64,000 nucleotides of DNA, taken from assembly GCA_943736015.1 (NCBI GenBank), contig OX031063.1, forward strand, positions 3,453,001 to 3,517,000. Direction: 5' to 3'. Every line of letters begins with the position of its first letter. Position 1 is the first letter of the stretch. The notes below the pieces were generated by a model, which worked only from the letters and a program-made list of their open reading frames with translations, was not told the DNA's origin and made no database searches. The position numbers were made by a program, and so were the translations under genes. Below are positions 27,820 to 38,159 of this stretch, piece after piece. Source of the DNA: Tridacna crocea. Taxonomy: Eukaryota; Mollusca; Bivalvia; Cardiida; Cardiidae.

Positions 27820-28154
27820 AAGTGTTGCTAAAGCCTTTAGCGGTTTGCTCAGTAAGTTTCAGTAGTTCGCGCGTTTGTTGCATAAATATTTGAAAAGAGG
27901 TAAATAAAAGATGTAGATTTAATTCAGCCTGTGCGTTTTTCTTTCAATCGTCTTATGCTGCATTTTATTCCATTTCTATTTAAACTGACCTGAAAAAAAA
28001 AAAAAGGGCTAGAGAACTGCATTGATTTCTTCTCTAAATACATGTAGTCTACCTGGGTGAAATGATCGAACAAATGCACGAAAACTTGCATACATGTATA
28101 ACAAAAACATTACGTAGAGTTTTCATTATTTATGAATAAAACAAGAAAAAGAGT

Positions 28155-28234
28155 GGGCCGTTTCGGTTTTGGGCCGTTTCGGTTTTGGGCCGTTCTGGAA
28201 GTGGGCCGTTTTGGGAGTGGGCCGTTTTGACCCC
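28155..28234 (+). repeat. 16-bp minisatellite, five units
   Basis: Unit GGGCCGTTTCGGTTTT, five copies in exact 16-bp phase; the last three diverge in their second half (GGGCCGTTTTGGGAGT). It is markedly more GC-rich than its surroundings and lies about 300 bp before the tandem array. The gap 28235-28529 holds nothing I can identify. Confidence 0.9.
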
Positions 28235-28664
28235 AATTCTTGTTAACAGAGAGACAGCTTTTTTCGAACTAGCAATGAATTCGAAATGGCCATGGTCAAA
28301 ATTAGAAATAATAGAGATAGATAAGTTTTTAATCCAATTCTAATTAGAAGAGAATTTACTAGACACATAAATTGTGCAAGATAGGGATCTCTACCGTTCC
28401 TTCTTCCTTCAACAAGTTTGAGCCAAAATACGAAACGGAGGTGAAGACTTTGGCAGCAGGTGTCACACCACTATAAAGTAAAATCGACTACATTGAAGCG
28501 TCCTAGAGGGCGTAATCGCAAGCCTTTTTTTCAAGCGCCCTTGCAAGAGTTACTTCCCTTGAAATAAACCCTTGATGCCCCTTTATCCCTTAATTAGATT
28601 TCCTGACTCAGACCACATTAAATTCTGCGCATTGAATAAGCCAAAATGATCAATGTACAGTGTA

Positions 28665-29595
28665 AAAACCCCAGAAATTAATGTGACAAGTGGCTAAAAA
28701 AGGACTGAATACTCTTTCAGTAGCAATTGATTCCCATTGCACGAATCAAACAAAGGGAATTGAAGTGTAATTTTTCTAATCTCTTCAAACCGCAACAAGA
28801 AACCCAGTTACGTCGACTGCCGTTTCATACGTGCCAGTTACGCACATGCCAAAACACCAGGAAATAATGTGACAAGTGGCTAAAAAAAGACTGAAGACTC
28901 TTTCAGTAGCAACTGCTTCCTGTTGCATAAGTCAAACAAAGAGAACTAAATTTCTAATATATTTTTTCTCTCCAATCTCTTTATACTGTGACGACATATA
29001 CCCATTTACGTAGACTACCGTCTCTCGTAGGTGCCACTTACGTATCCTCGAAAACATGAAAAATTGACCTACGGAACATTTCCTAGCAGACGACACATGT
29101 TTCTTAAGTCAAATATAGGGAACTAAATTTCTGATTTTTTTTTTCTCCATTGTCTTTATACCATGACAACAAACCCATTTATGTTGACTACCGTCTCATA
29201 GGTGCCAGTTACGTATCCGCGAAAACATGAAAAATGGACTTTTGGAACATTTTGTAGCAGACGACACCTGTCGTTTAAGTCAATCATAGGGATTTTTCTT
29301 TTTCGTTTTCTCTCACTAGGGCCATCGATTTGGTTACGATGACTATCTCACCCATACGTGATGGTTGCGTGCTACGCATAAAATCGTAAAATCAACTTAG
29401 ACACTTTCGGAGGCAACTGAAACCTGTTGCACAAATCAAAAAAAAAGGTAAACCGAATGCTTCCCTGTTTTCTTACCAGGGTCAATTTTGGTGACCTTGC
29501 GAGTCAAAAGTCAATGTTATGTTTAACTGCTGCGCAAAAATATAAAATTCAGAAGCAACCGGTTGCTGTTGCGGAAACTTTTTCCGGTTAAAAAA
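28665..29595 (+). repeat. Diverged internal subrepeats a-f of the unit
   Basis: Starts at about 28665 (a), 28851 (b), 29051 (c), 29222 (d), 29380 (e) and 29536 (f, partial), so lengths run about 186, 200, 171, 158 and 156 bp. Shared words in order: AAAACAYnAGAAAT-like start, TTTCAGTAGCAACTG or GTAGCAGACGACA, AAGTCAAA-ATAGGGAACT, a TTTTTTCTCTCC run, CCCATTTACGT-GACTACCG, GTGCCAGTTACGTATCC. Subrepeats c and d are the most alike; a, e and f are the most diverged. An old ~170-bp tandem repeat therefore lies inside the young 1.9-kb repeat. Confidence 0.8.
28723..29572. repeat. Six 18-nt motifs, mostly dyads, one per subrepeat
   Basis: 28723 GCAATTGATTCCCATTGC; 28909 GCAACTGCTTCCTGTTGC; 29086 GCAGACGACACATGTTTC; 29257 GCAGACGACACCTGTCGT; 29413 GCAACTGAAACCTGTTGC; 29555 GCAACCGGTTGCTGTTGC. 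All are 18 nt. Four have 5-bp complementary ends around 8 nt, with one compensated pair (GCAAT/ATTGC against GCAAC/GTTGC). The fourth has an alternative ACGACA/TGTCGT pairing. Only the third has no perfect stem. Confidence 0.7.
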
Positions 29596-29679
29596 AATCT
29601 TGAACTAGTTTGAAGAATTTAAAAATAGGCCATAAAGATACAATAAGATGTAAGAATAACTAGTAATCATTTTTGTCTT

Positions 29680-29815
29680 TGATAGGATTGAAAACATTGT
29701 GGGAAAAGGAGAAAATGCTGGTAACCTGCATTGTCTCCTTTTCTCAGATTTTTTTCAAAAGCTTTCTCTTTCGGGGGTGTTAAAAGGCGTCATTGTGTGG
29801 TAAAAGGTTAACAAG
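29680..29815 (-). mobile_element. Degenerate MITE M1 inside the array unit
   Basis: ATTGAAAACATTGTGGGAAA, then the damaged centre GCTGGTAACCTGCATTGTC and the right end CATTGTGTGGTAAAAGGTTAA. It recurs in every complete unit; unit 4 has a private T-to-C change in ACATTGTG at about 35475. Confidence 0.75.
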
Positions 29816-29837
29816 TATAAACAGAACCCCCCCCCCT

Positions 29838-30280
29838 TTACCAATCAGCCAATCAAATCCTATCCCTCTGTGAAATTATCCAATCACAGAAGCTTTAACC
29901 CTTTCCCAAACAAGCCCTGGTTTTTAAGGGTCTGGAATAGTAGCCTTTTGAAAACATTGTGGGAAAAGGAGAAAATGCTGGCTAACCAGCATTTTCTCCT
30001 TTTCCCACAATGTTTTCTAGCCTATCATAGACAGAAATTATCTTTTCAGCAAGAGTTGAATTGTCGTCTGCAAATGCTTCCAATTTAGTCTAGTCCAAAA
30101 GTTTGTCGTTTGGGAAAGGGTTAAGGAAATCAGCATGGGGCCCAGTCAGCCAATCAGAGGCTTCGAGAAATTCAAAACTGGGCCCAGTCAGCCAATCAGA
30201 GGCTTCGAGATATTCAAAGTTGGGCCCAGTCAGCCAATCAGAGAGCTTGAAAATTACTTCAAAATGGCGCCCTAATATAT
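29838..30280 (+). promoter_or_regulatory. Promoter-like block of the array unit: five CCAAT boxes, ATGGCG, TATA-like
   Basis: CAGCCAATCAAA (about 29845) and ATCCAATCACAG (about 29878) precede the MITE. After it, AGTCAGCCAATCAGAG occurs three times (about 30147, 30189, 30231) within a 42-bp triplication beginning GGGCCCAGTCAGCC. AAAATGGCGCCC (30262) resembles a YY1-type site and CTAATATATAG (30272) a TATA-like stretch; GCATAAAAGTG follows at about 30307. RRCCAAT is the NF-Y consensus. The arrangement is promoter-like on the plus strand, but no product is recognised. Confidence 0.45.
29895..30124 (+). mobile_element. Intact MITE M1 (CCCAA-type) inside the array unit
   Basis: 230 bp, TTAACCCTTTCCCAAACAAG to TCGTTTGGGAAAGGGTTAA. 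The core palindrome is perfect (GCTGGCTAACCAGC centre, with a CTA insertion-like loop). It recurs in all 18 complete units, giving 18 identical long hairpins. It belongs to the same subfamily as the copies at 11511 and 21476. Confidence 0.9.
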
Positions 30281-33200
30281 AGATAGAAAACAGTGAACAA
30301 AAAACGGCATAAAAGTGGATTTACAGTCTTCTTTGAAGGCTGCTGTGCAGTCCTAGGCAAACTGCTAGGCATGCACCACCCACACATGCCAGATTTCACT
30401 GAAAAAGGGCCAAAATTTAAGAAATCAGGGTGGCAGAAGACCTTGTTTTGGTCTGTTCAAGCGCCCTTGCAAGAGTTACTTCCCTTGAAATAAACCCTTG
30501 ATGCCCCTTTATCCCTTAATTAGATTTCCTGACTCAGACCACATTAAATTCTGCGCATTGAATAAGCCAAAATGATCAATGTACAGTGTAAAAACCCCAG
30601 AAATTAATGTGACAAGTGGCTAAAAAAGGACTGAATACTCTTTCAGTAGCAATTGATTCCCATTGCACGAATCAAACAAAGGGAATTGAAGTGTAATTTT
30701 TCTAATCTCTTCAAACCGCAACAAGAAACCCAGTTACGTCGACTGCCGTTTCATACGTGCCAGTTACGCACATGCCAAAACACCAGGAAATAATGTGACA
30801 AGTGGCTAAAAAAAGACTGAAGACTCTTTCAGTAGCAACTGCTTCCTGTTGCATAAGTCAAACAAAGAGAACTAAATTTCTAATATATTTTTTCTCTCCA
30901 ATCTCTTTATACTGTGACGACATATACCCATTTACGTAGACTACCGTCTCTCGTAGGTGCCACTTACGTATCCTCGAAAACATGAAAAATTGACCTACGG
31001 AACATTTCCTAGCAGACGACACATGTTTCTTAAGTCAAATATAGGGAACTAAATTTCTGATTTTTTTTTTCTCCATTGTCTTTATACCATGACAACAAAC
31101 CCATTTATGTTGACTACCGTCTCATAGGTGCCAGTTACGTATCCGCGAAAACATGAAAAATGGACTTTTGGAACATTTTGTAGCAGACGACACCTGTCGT
31201 TTAAGTCAATCATAGGGATTTTTCTTTTTCGTTTTCTCTCACTAGGGCCATCGATTTGGTTACGATGACTATCTCACCCATACGTGATGGTTGCGTGCTA
31301 CGCATAAAATCGTAAAATCAACTTAGACACTTTCGGAGGCAACTGAAACCTGTTGCACAAATCAAAAAAAAAGGTAAACCGAATGCTTCCCTGTTTTCTT
31401 ACCAGGGTCAATTTTGGTGACCTTGCGAGTCAAAAGTCAATGTTATGTTTAACTGCTGCGCAAAAATATAAAATTCAGAAGCAACCGGTTGCTGTTGCGG
31501 AAACTTTTTCCGGTTAAAAAAAATCTTGAACTAGTTTGAAGAATTTAAAAATAGGCCATAAAGATACAATAAGATGTAAGAATAACTAGTAATCATTTTT
31601 GTCTTTGATAGGATTGAAAACATTGTGGGAAAAGGAGAAAATGCTGGTAACCTGCATTGTCTCCTTTTCTCAGATTTTTTTCAAAAGCTTTCTCTTTCGG
31701 GGGTGTTAAAAGGCGTCATTGTGTGGTAAAAGGTTAACAAGTATAAACAGAACCCCCCCCCCTTTACCAATCAGCCAATCAAATCCTATCCCTCTGTGAA
31801 ATTATCCAATCACAGAAGCTTTAACCCTTTCCCAAACAAGCCCTGGTTTTTAAGGGTCTGGAATAGTAGCCTTTTGAAAACATTGTGGGAAAAGGAGAAA
31901 ATGCTGGCTAACCAGCATTTTCTCCTTTTCCCACAATGTTTTCTAGCCTATCATAGACAGAAATTATCTTTTCAGCAAGAGTTGAATTGTCGTCTGCAAA
32001 TGCTTCCAATTTAGTCTAGTCCAAAAGTTTGTCGTTTGGGAAAGGGTTAAGGAAATCAGCATGGGGCCCAGTCAGCCAATCAGAGGCTTCGAGAAATTCA
32101 AAACTGGGCCCAGTCAGCCAATCAGAGGCTTCGAGATATTCAAAGTTGGGCCCAGTCAGCCAATCAGAGAGCTTGAAAATTACTTCAAAATGGCGCCCTA
32201 ATATATAGATAGAAAACAGTGAACAAAAAACGGCATAAAAGTGGATTTACAGTCTTCTTTGAAGGCTGCTGTGCAGTCCTAGGCAAACTGCTAGGCATGC
32301 ACCACCCACACATGCCAGATTTCACTGAAAAAGGGCCAAAATTTAAGAAATCAGGGTGGCAGAAGACCTTGTTTTGGTCTGTTCAAGCGCCCTTGCAAGA
32401 GTTACTTCCCTTGAAATAAACCCTTGATGCCCCTTTATCCCTTAATTAGATTTCCTGACTCAGACCACATTAAATTCTGCGCATTGAATAAGCCAAAATG
32501 ATCAATGTACAGTGTAAAAACCCCAGAAATTAATGTGACAAGTGGCTAAAAAAGGACTGAATACTCTTTCAGTAGCAATTGATTCCCATTGCACGAATCA
32601 AACAAAGGGAATTGAAGTGTAATTTTTCTAATCTCTTCAAACCGCAACAAGAAACCCAGTTACGTCGACTGCCGTTTCATACGTGCCAGTTACGCACATG
32701 CCAAAACACCAGGAAATAATGTGACAAGTGGCTAAAAAAAGACTGAAGACTCTTTCAGTAGCAACTGCTTCCTGTTGCATAAGTCAAACAAAGAGAACTA
32801 AATTTCTAATATATTTTTTCTCTCCAATCTCTTTATACTGTGACGACATATACCCATTTACGTAGACTACCGTCTCTCGTAGGTGCCACTTACGTATCCT
32901 CGAAAACATGAAAAATTGACCTACGGAACATTTCCTAGCAGACGACACATGTTTCTTAAGTCAAATATAGGGAACTAAATTTCTGATTTTTTTTTTCTCC
33001 ATTGTCTTTATACCATGACAACAAACCCATTTATGTTGACTACCGTCTCATAGGTGCCAGTTACGTATCCGCGAAAACATGAAAAATGGACTTTTGGAAC
33101 ATTTTGTAGCAGACGACACCTGTCGTTTAAGTCAATCATAGGGATTTTTCTTTTTCGTTTTCTCTCACTAGGGCCATCGATTTGGTTACGATGACTATCT

Positions 33201-34307
33201 CACCCATACGTGATGGTTGCGTGCTACGCATAAAATCGTAAAATCAACTTAGACACTTTCGGAGGCAACTGAAACCTGTTGCACAAATCAAAAAAAAAGG
33301 TAAACCGAATGCTTCCCTGTTTTCTTACCAGGGTCAATTTTGGTGACCTTGCGAGTCAAAAGTCAATGTTATGTTTAACTGCTGCGCAAAAATATAAAAT
33401 TCAGAAGCAACCGGTTGCTGTTGCGGAAACTTTTTCCGGTTAAAAAAAATCTTGAACTAGTTTGAAGAATTTAAAAATAGGCCATAAAGATACAATAAGA
33501 TGTAAGAATAACTAGTAATCATTTTTGTCTTTGATAGGATTGAAAACATTGTGGGAAAAGGAGAAAATGCTGGTAACCTGCATTGTCTCCTTTTCTCAGA
33601 TTTTTTTCAAAAGCTTTCTCTTTCGGGGGTGTTAAAAGGCGTCATTGTGTGGTAAAAGGTTAACAAGTATAAACAGAACCCCCCCCCCTTTACCAATCAG
33701 CCAATCAAATCCTATCCCTCTGTGAAATTATCCAATCACAGAAGCTTTAACCCTTTCCCAAACAAGCCCTGGTTTTTAAGGGTCTGGAATAGTAGCCTTT
33801 TGAAAACATTGTGGGAAAAGGAGAAAATGCTGGCTAACCAGCATTTTCTCCTTTTCCCACAATGTTTTCTAGCCTATCATAGACAGAAATTATCTTTTCA
33901 GCAAGAGTTGAATTGTCGTCTGCAAATGCTTCCAATTTAGTCTAGTCCAAAAGTTTGTCGTTTGGGAAAGGGTTAAGGAAATCAGCATGGGGCCCAGTCA
34001 GCCAATCAGAGGCTTCGAGAAATTCAAAACTGGGCCCAGTCAGCCAATCAGAGGCTTCGAGATATTCAAAGTTGGGCCCAGTCAGCCAATCAGAGAGCTT
34101 GAAAATTACTTCAAAATGGCGCCCTAATATATAGATAGAAAACAGTGAACAAAAAACGGCATAAAAGTGGATTTACAGTCTTCTTTGAAGGCTGCTGTGC
34201 AGTCCTAGGCAAACTGCTAGGCATGCACCACCCACACATGCCAGATTTCACTGAAAAAGGGCCAAAATTTAAGAAATCAGGGTGGCAGAAGACCTTGTTT
34301 TGGTCTG

Positions 34308-37300
34308 TTCAAGCGCCCTTGCAAGAGTTACTTCCCTTGAAATAAACCCTTGATGCCCCTTTATCCCTTAATTAGATTTCCTGACTCAGACCACATTAAA
34401 TTCTGCGCATTGAATAAGCCAAAATGATCAATGTACAGTGTAAAAACCCCAGAAATTAATGTGACAAGTGGCTAAAAAAGGACTGAATACTCTTTCAGTA
34501 GCAATTGATTCCCATTGCACGAATCAAACAAAGGGAATTGAAGTGTAATTTTTCTAATCTCTTCAAACCGCAACAAGAAACCCAGTTACGTCGACTGCCG
34601 TTTCATACGTGCCAGTTACGCACATGCCAAAACACCAGGAAATAATGTGACAAGTGGCTAAAAAAAGACTGAAGACTCTTTCAGTAGCAACTGCTTCCTG
34701 TTGCATAAGTCAAACAAAGAGAACTAAATTTCTAATATATTTTTTCTCTCCAATCTCTTTATACTGTGACGACATATACCCATTTACGTAGACTACCGTC
34801 TCTCGTAGGTGCCACTTACGTATCCTCGAAAACATGAAAAATTGACCTACGGAACATTTCCTAGCAGACGACACATGTTTCTTAAGTCAAATATAGGGAA
34901 CTAAATTTCTGATTTTTTTTTTCTCCATTGTCTTTATACCATGACAACAAACCCATTTATGTTGACTACCGTCTCATAGGTGCCAGTTACGTATCCGCGA
35001 AAACATGAAAAATGGACTTTTGGAACATTTTGTAGCAGACGACACCTGTCGTTTAAGTCAATCATAGGGATTTTTCTTTTTCGTTTTCTCTCACTAGGGC
35101 CATCGATTTGGTTACGATGACTATCTCACCCATACGTGATGGTTGCGTGCTACGCATAAAATCGTAAAATCAACTTAGACACTTTCGGAGGCAACTGAAA
35201 CCTGTTGCACAAATAAAAAAAAAAGGTAAACCGAATGCTTCCCTGTTTTCTTACCAGGGTCAATTTTGGTGACCTTGCGAGTCAAAAGTCAATGTTATGT
35301 TTAACTGCTGCGCAAAAATATAAAATTCAGAAGCAACCGGTTGCTGTTGCGGAAACTTTTTCCGGTTAAAAAAAATCTTGAACTAGTTTGAAGAATTTAA
35401 AAATAGGCCATAAAGATACAATAAGATGTAAGAATAACTAGTAATCATTTTTGTCTTTGATAGGATTGAAAACACTGTGGGAAAAGGAGAAAATGCTGGT
35501 AACCTGCATTGTCTCCTTTTCTCAGATTTTTTTCAAAAGCTTTCTCTTTCGGGGGTGTTAAAAGGCGTCATTGTGTGGTAAAAGGTTAACAAGTATAAAC
35601 AGAACCCCCCCCCCCTTTACCAATCAGCCAATCAAATCCTATCCCTCTGTGAAATTATCCAATCACAGAAGCTTTAACCCTTTCCCAAACAAGCCCTGGT
35701 TTTTAAGGGTCTGGAATAGTAGCCTTTTGAAAACATTGTGGGAAAAGGAGAAAATGCTGGCTAACCAGCATTTTCTCCTTTTCCCACAATGTTTTCTAGC
35801 CTATCATAGACAGAAATTATCTTTTCAGCAAGAGTTGAATTGTCGTCTGCAAATGCTTCCAATTTAGTCTAGTCCAAAAGTTTGTCGTTTGGGAAAGGGT
35901 TAAGGAAATCAGCATGGGGCCCAGTCAGCCAATCAGAGGCTTCGAGAAATTCAAAACTGGGCCCAGTCAGCCAATCAGAGGCTTCGAGATATTCAAAGTT
36001 GGGCCCAGTCAGCCAATCAGAGAGCTTGAAAATTACTTCAAAATGGCGCCCTAATATATAGATAGAAAACAGTGAACAAAAAACGGCATAAAAGTGGATT
36101 TACAGTCTTCTTTGAAGGCTGCTGTGCAGTCCTAGGCAAACTGCTAGGCATGCACCACCCACACATGCCAGATTTCACTGAAAAAGGGCCAAAATTTAAG
36201 AAATCAGGGTGGCAGAAGACCTTGTTTTGGTCTGTTCAAGCGCCCTTGCAAGAGTTACTTCCCTTGAAATAAACCCTTGATGCCCCTTTATCCCTTAATT
36301 AGATTTCCTGACTCAGACCACATTAAATTCTGCGCATTGAATAAGCCAAAATGATCAATGTACAGTGTAAAAACCCCAGAAATTAATGTGACAAGTGGCT
36401 AAAAAAGGACTGAATACTCTTTCAGTAGCAATTGATTCCCATTGCACGAATCAAACAAAGGGAATTGAAGTGTAATTTTTCTAATCTCTTCAAACCGCAA
36501 CAAGAAACCCAGTTACGTCGACTGCCGTTTCATACGTGCCAGTTACGCACATGCCAAAACACCAGGAAATAATGTGACAAGTGGCTAAAAAAAGACTGAA
36601 GACTCTTTCAGTAGCAACTGCTTCCTGTTGCATAAGTCAAACAAAGAGAACTAAATTTCTAATATATTTTTTCTCTCCAATCTCTTTATACTGTGACGAC
36701 ATATACCCATTTACGTAGACTACCGTCTCTCGTAGGTGCCACTTACGTATCCTCGAAAACATGAAAAATTGACCTACGGAACATTTCCTAGCAGACGACA
36801 CATGTTTCTTAAGTCAAATATAGGGAACTAAATTTCTGATTTTTTTTTTCTCCATTGTCTTTATACCATGACAACAAACCCATTTATGTTGACTACCGTC
36901 TCATAGGTGCCAGTTACGTATCCGCGAAAACATGAAAAATGGACTTTTGGAACATTTTGTAGCAGACGACACCTGTCGTTTAAGTCAATCATAGGGATTT
37001 TTCTTTTTCGTTTTCTCTCACTAGGGCCATCGATTTGGTTACGATGACTATCTCACCCATACGTGATGGTTGCGTGCTACGCATAAAATCGTAAAATCAA
37101 CTTAGACACTTTCGGAGGCAACTGAAACCTGTTGCACAAATAAAAAAAAAAGGTAAACCGAATGCTTCCCTGTTTTCTTACCAGGGTCAATTTTGGTGAC
37201 CTTGCGAGTCAAAAGTCAATGTTATGTTTAACTGCTGCGCAAAAATATAAAATTCAGAAGCAACCGGTTGCTGTTGCGGAAACTTTTTCCGGTTAAAAAA

Positions 37301-38159
37301 AATCTTGAACTAGTTTGAAGAATTTAAAAATAGGCCATAAAGATACAATAAGATGTAAGAATAACTAGTAATCATTTTTGTCTTTGATAGGATTGAAAAC
37401 ATTGTGGGAAAAGGAGAAAATGCTGGTAACCTGCATTGTCTCCTTTTCTCAGATTTTTTTCAAAAGCTTTCTCTTTCGGGGGTGTTAAAAGGCGTCATTG
37501 TGTGGTAAAAGGTTAACAAGTATAAACAGAACCCCCCCCCTTTACCAATCAGCCAATCAAATCCTATCCCTCTGTGAAATTATCCAATCACAGAAGCTTT
37601 AACCCTTTCCCAAACAAGCCCTGGTTTTTAAGGGTCTGGAATAGTAGCCTTTTGAAAACATTGTGGGAAAAGGAGAAAATGCTGGCTAACCAGCATTTTC
37701 TCCTTTTCCCACAATGTTTTCTAGCCTATCATAGACAGAAATTATCTTTTCAGCAAGAGTTGAATTGTCGTCTGCAAATGCTTCCAATTTAGTCTAGTCC
37801 AAAAGTTTGTCGTTTGGGAAAGGGTTAAGGAAATCAGCATGGGGCCCAGTCAGCCAATCAGAGGCTTCGAGAAATTCAAAACTGGGCCCAGTCAGCCAAT
37901 CAGAGGCTTCGAGATATTCAAAGTTGGGCCCAGTCAGCCAATCAGAGAGCTTGAAAATTACTTCAAAATGGCGCCCTAATATATAGATAGAAAACAGTGA
38001 ACAAAAAACGGCATAAAAGTGGATTTACAGTCTTCTTTGAAGGCTGCTGTGCAGTCCTAGGCAAACTGCTAGGCATGCACCACCCACACATGCCAGATTT
38101 CACTGAAAAAGGGCCAAAATTTAAGAAATCAGGGTGGCAGAAGACCTTGTTTTGGTCTG
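34308..38159 (+). repeat. Array units 4 and 5, sharing an A variant
   Basis: Both carry CACAAATAAAA (about 35210 and 37135) where units 1-3 and 6-9 have CACAAATCAAA. Unit 4 has 11 Cs in the C-tract, unit 5 has 9. The 11-C length lets a longer open frame run through the tract in units 4 and 16; this is a frame accident, not a gene. Confidence 0.85.

Larger units (their letters stand above)
28530..30455 (+). repeat. Array unit 1, reference unit
   Basis: Order: short lead (28530-28664); five diverged subrepeats a-e and a partial f (28665-29595); transition with GGCCATAAAGATACAATAAG; degenerate MITE (29680-29815); C10 tract (29827-29836); two CCAAT motifs; intact MITE (29895-30124); 42-bp triplication with CCAAT boxes; ATGGCGCC; AATATATAG; and about 190 bp of non-repeated sequence with GCAGTCCTAGGCAAACTG and CTAGGCATGCACCACCC up to the next unit. 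It has no ATG-initiated open frame of useful size. Confidence 0.95.

Noticed and set aside
29870-30088. 72-residue open frame repeated in each array unit (98-residue version in units 4 and 16)
   Set aside because: It begins with GTG, not ATG, in a eukaryote, and most of it translates the MITE hairpin. The longer version exists only where the C-tract is 11 long, so it is a frame accident.
28530-30455. Array as 5S rRNA, U-snRNA, tRNA or histone gene cluster
   Set aside because: I looked for the conserved words of 5S, U1, U2, U4 and U6 and for histone-like frames on both strands and found none.
30293-30493. 66-residue open frame (NKKRHKSGFTVFFEGCC...) repeated in each unit downstream of the TATA-like motif
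   Set aside because: It starts at GTG, crosses the unit junction, and shows no recognisable domain. Perfect conservation between units reflects homogenisation of the whole array, so it is not evidence of coding.
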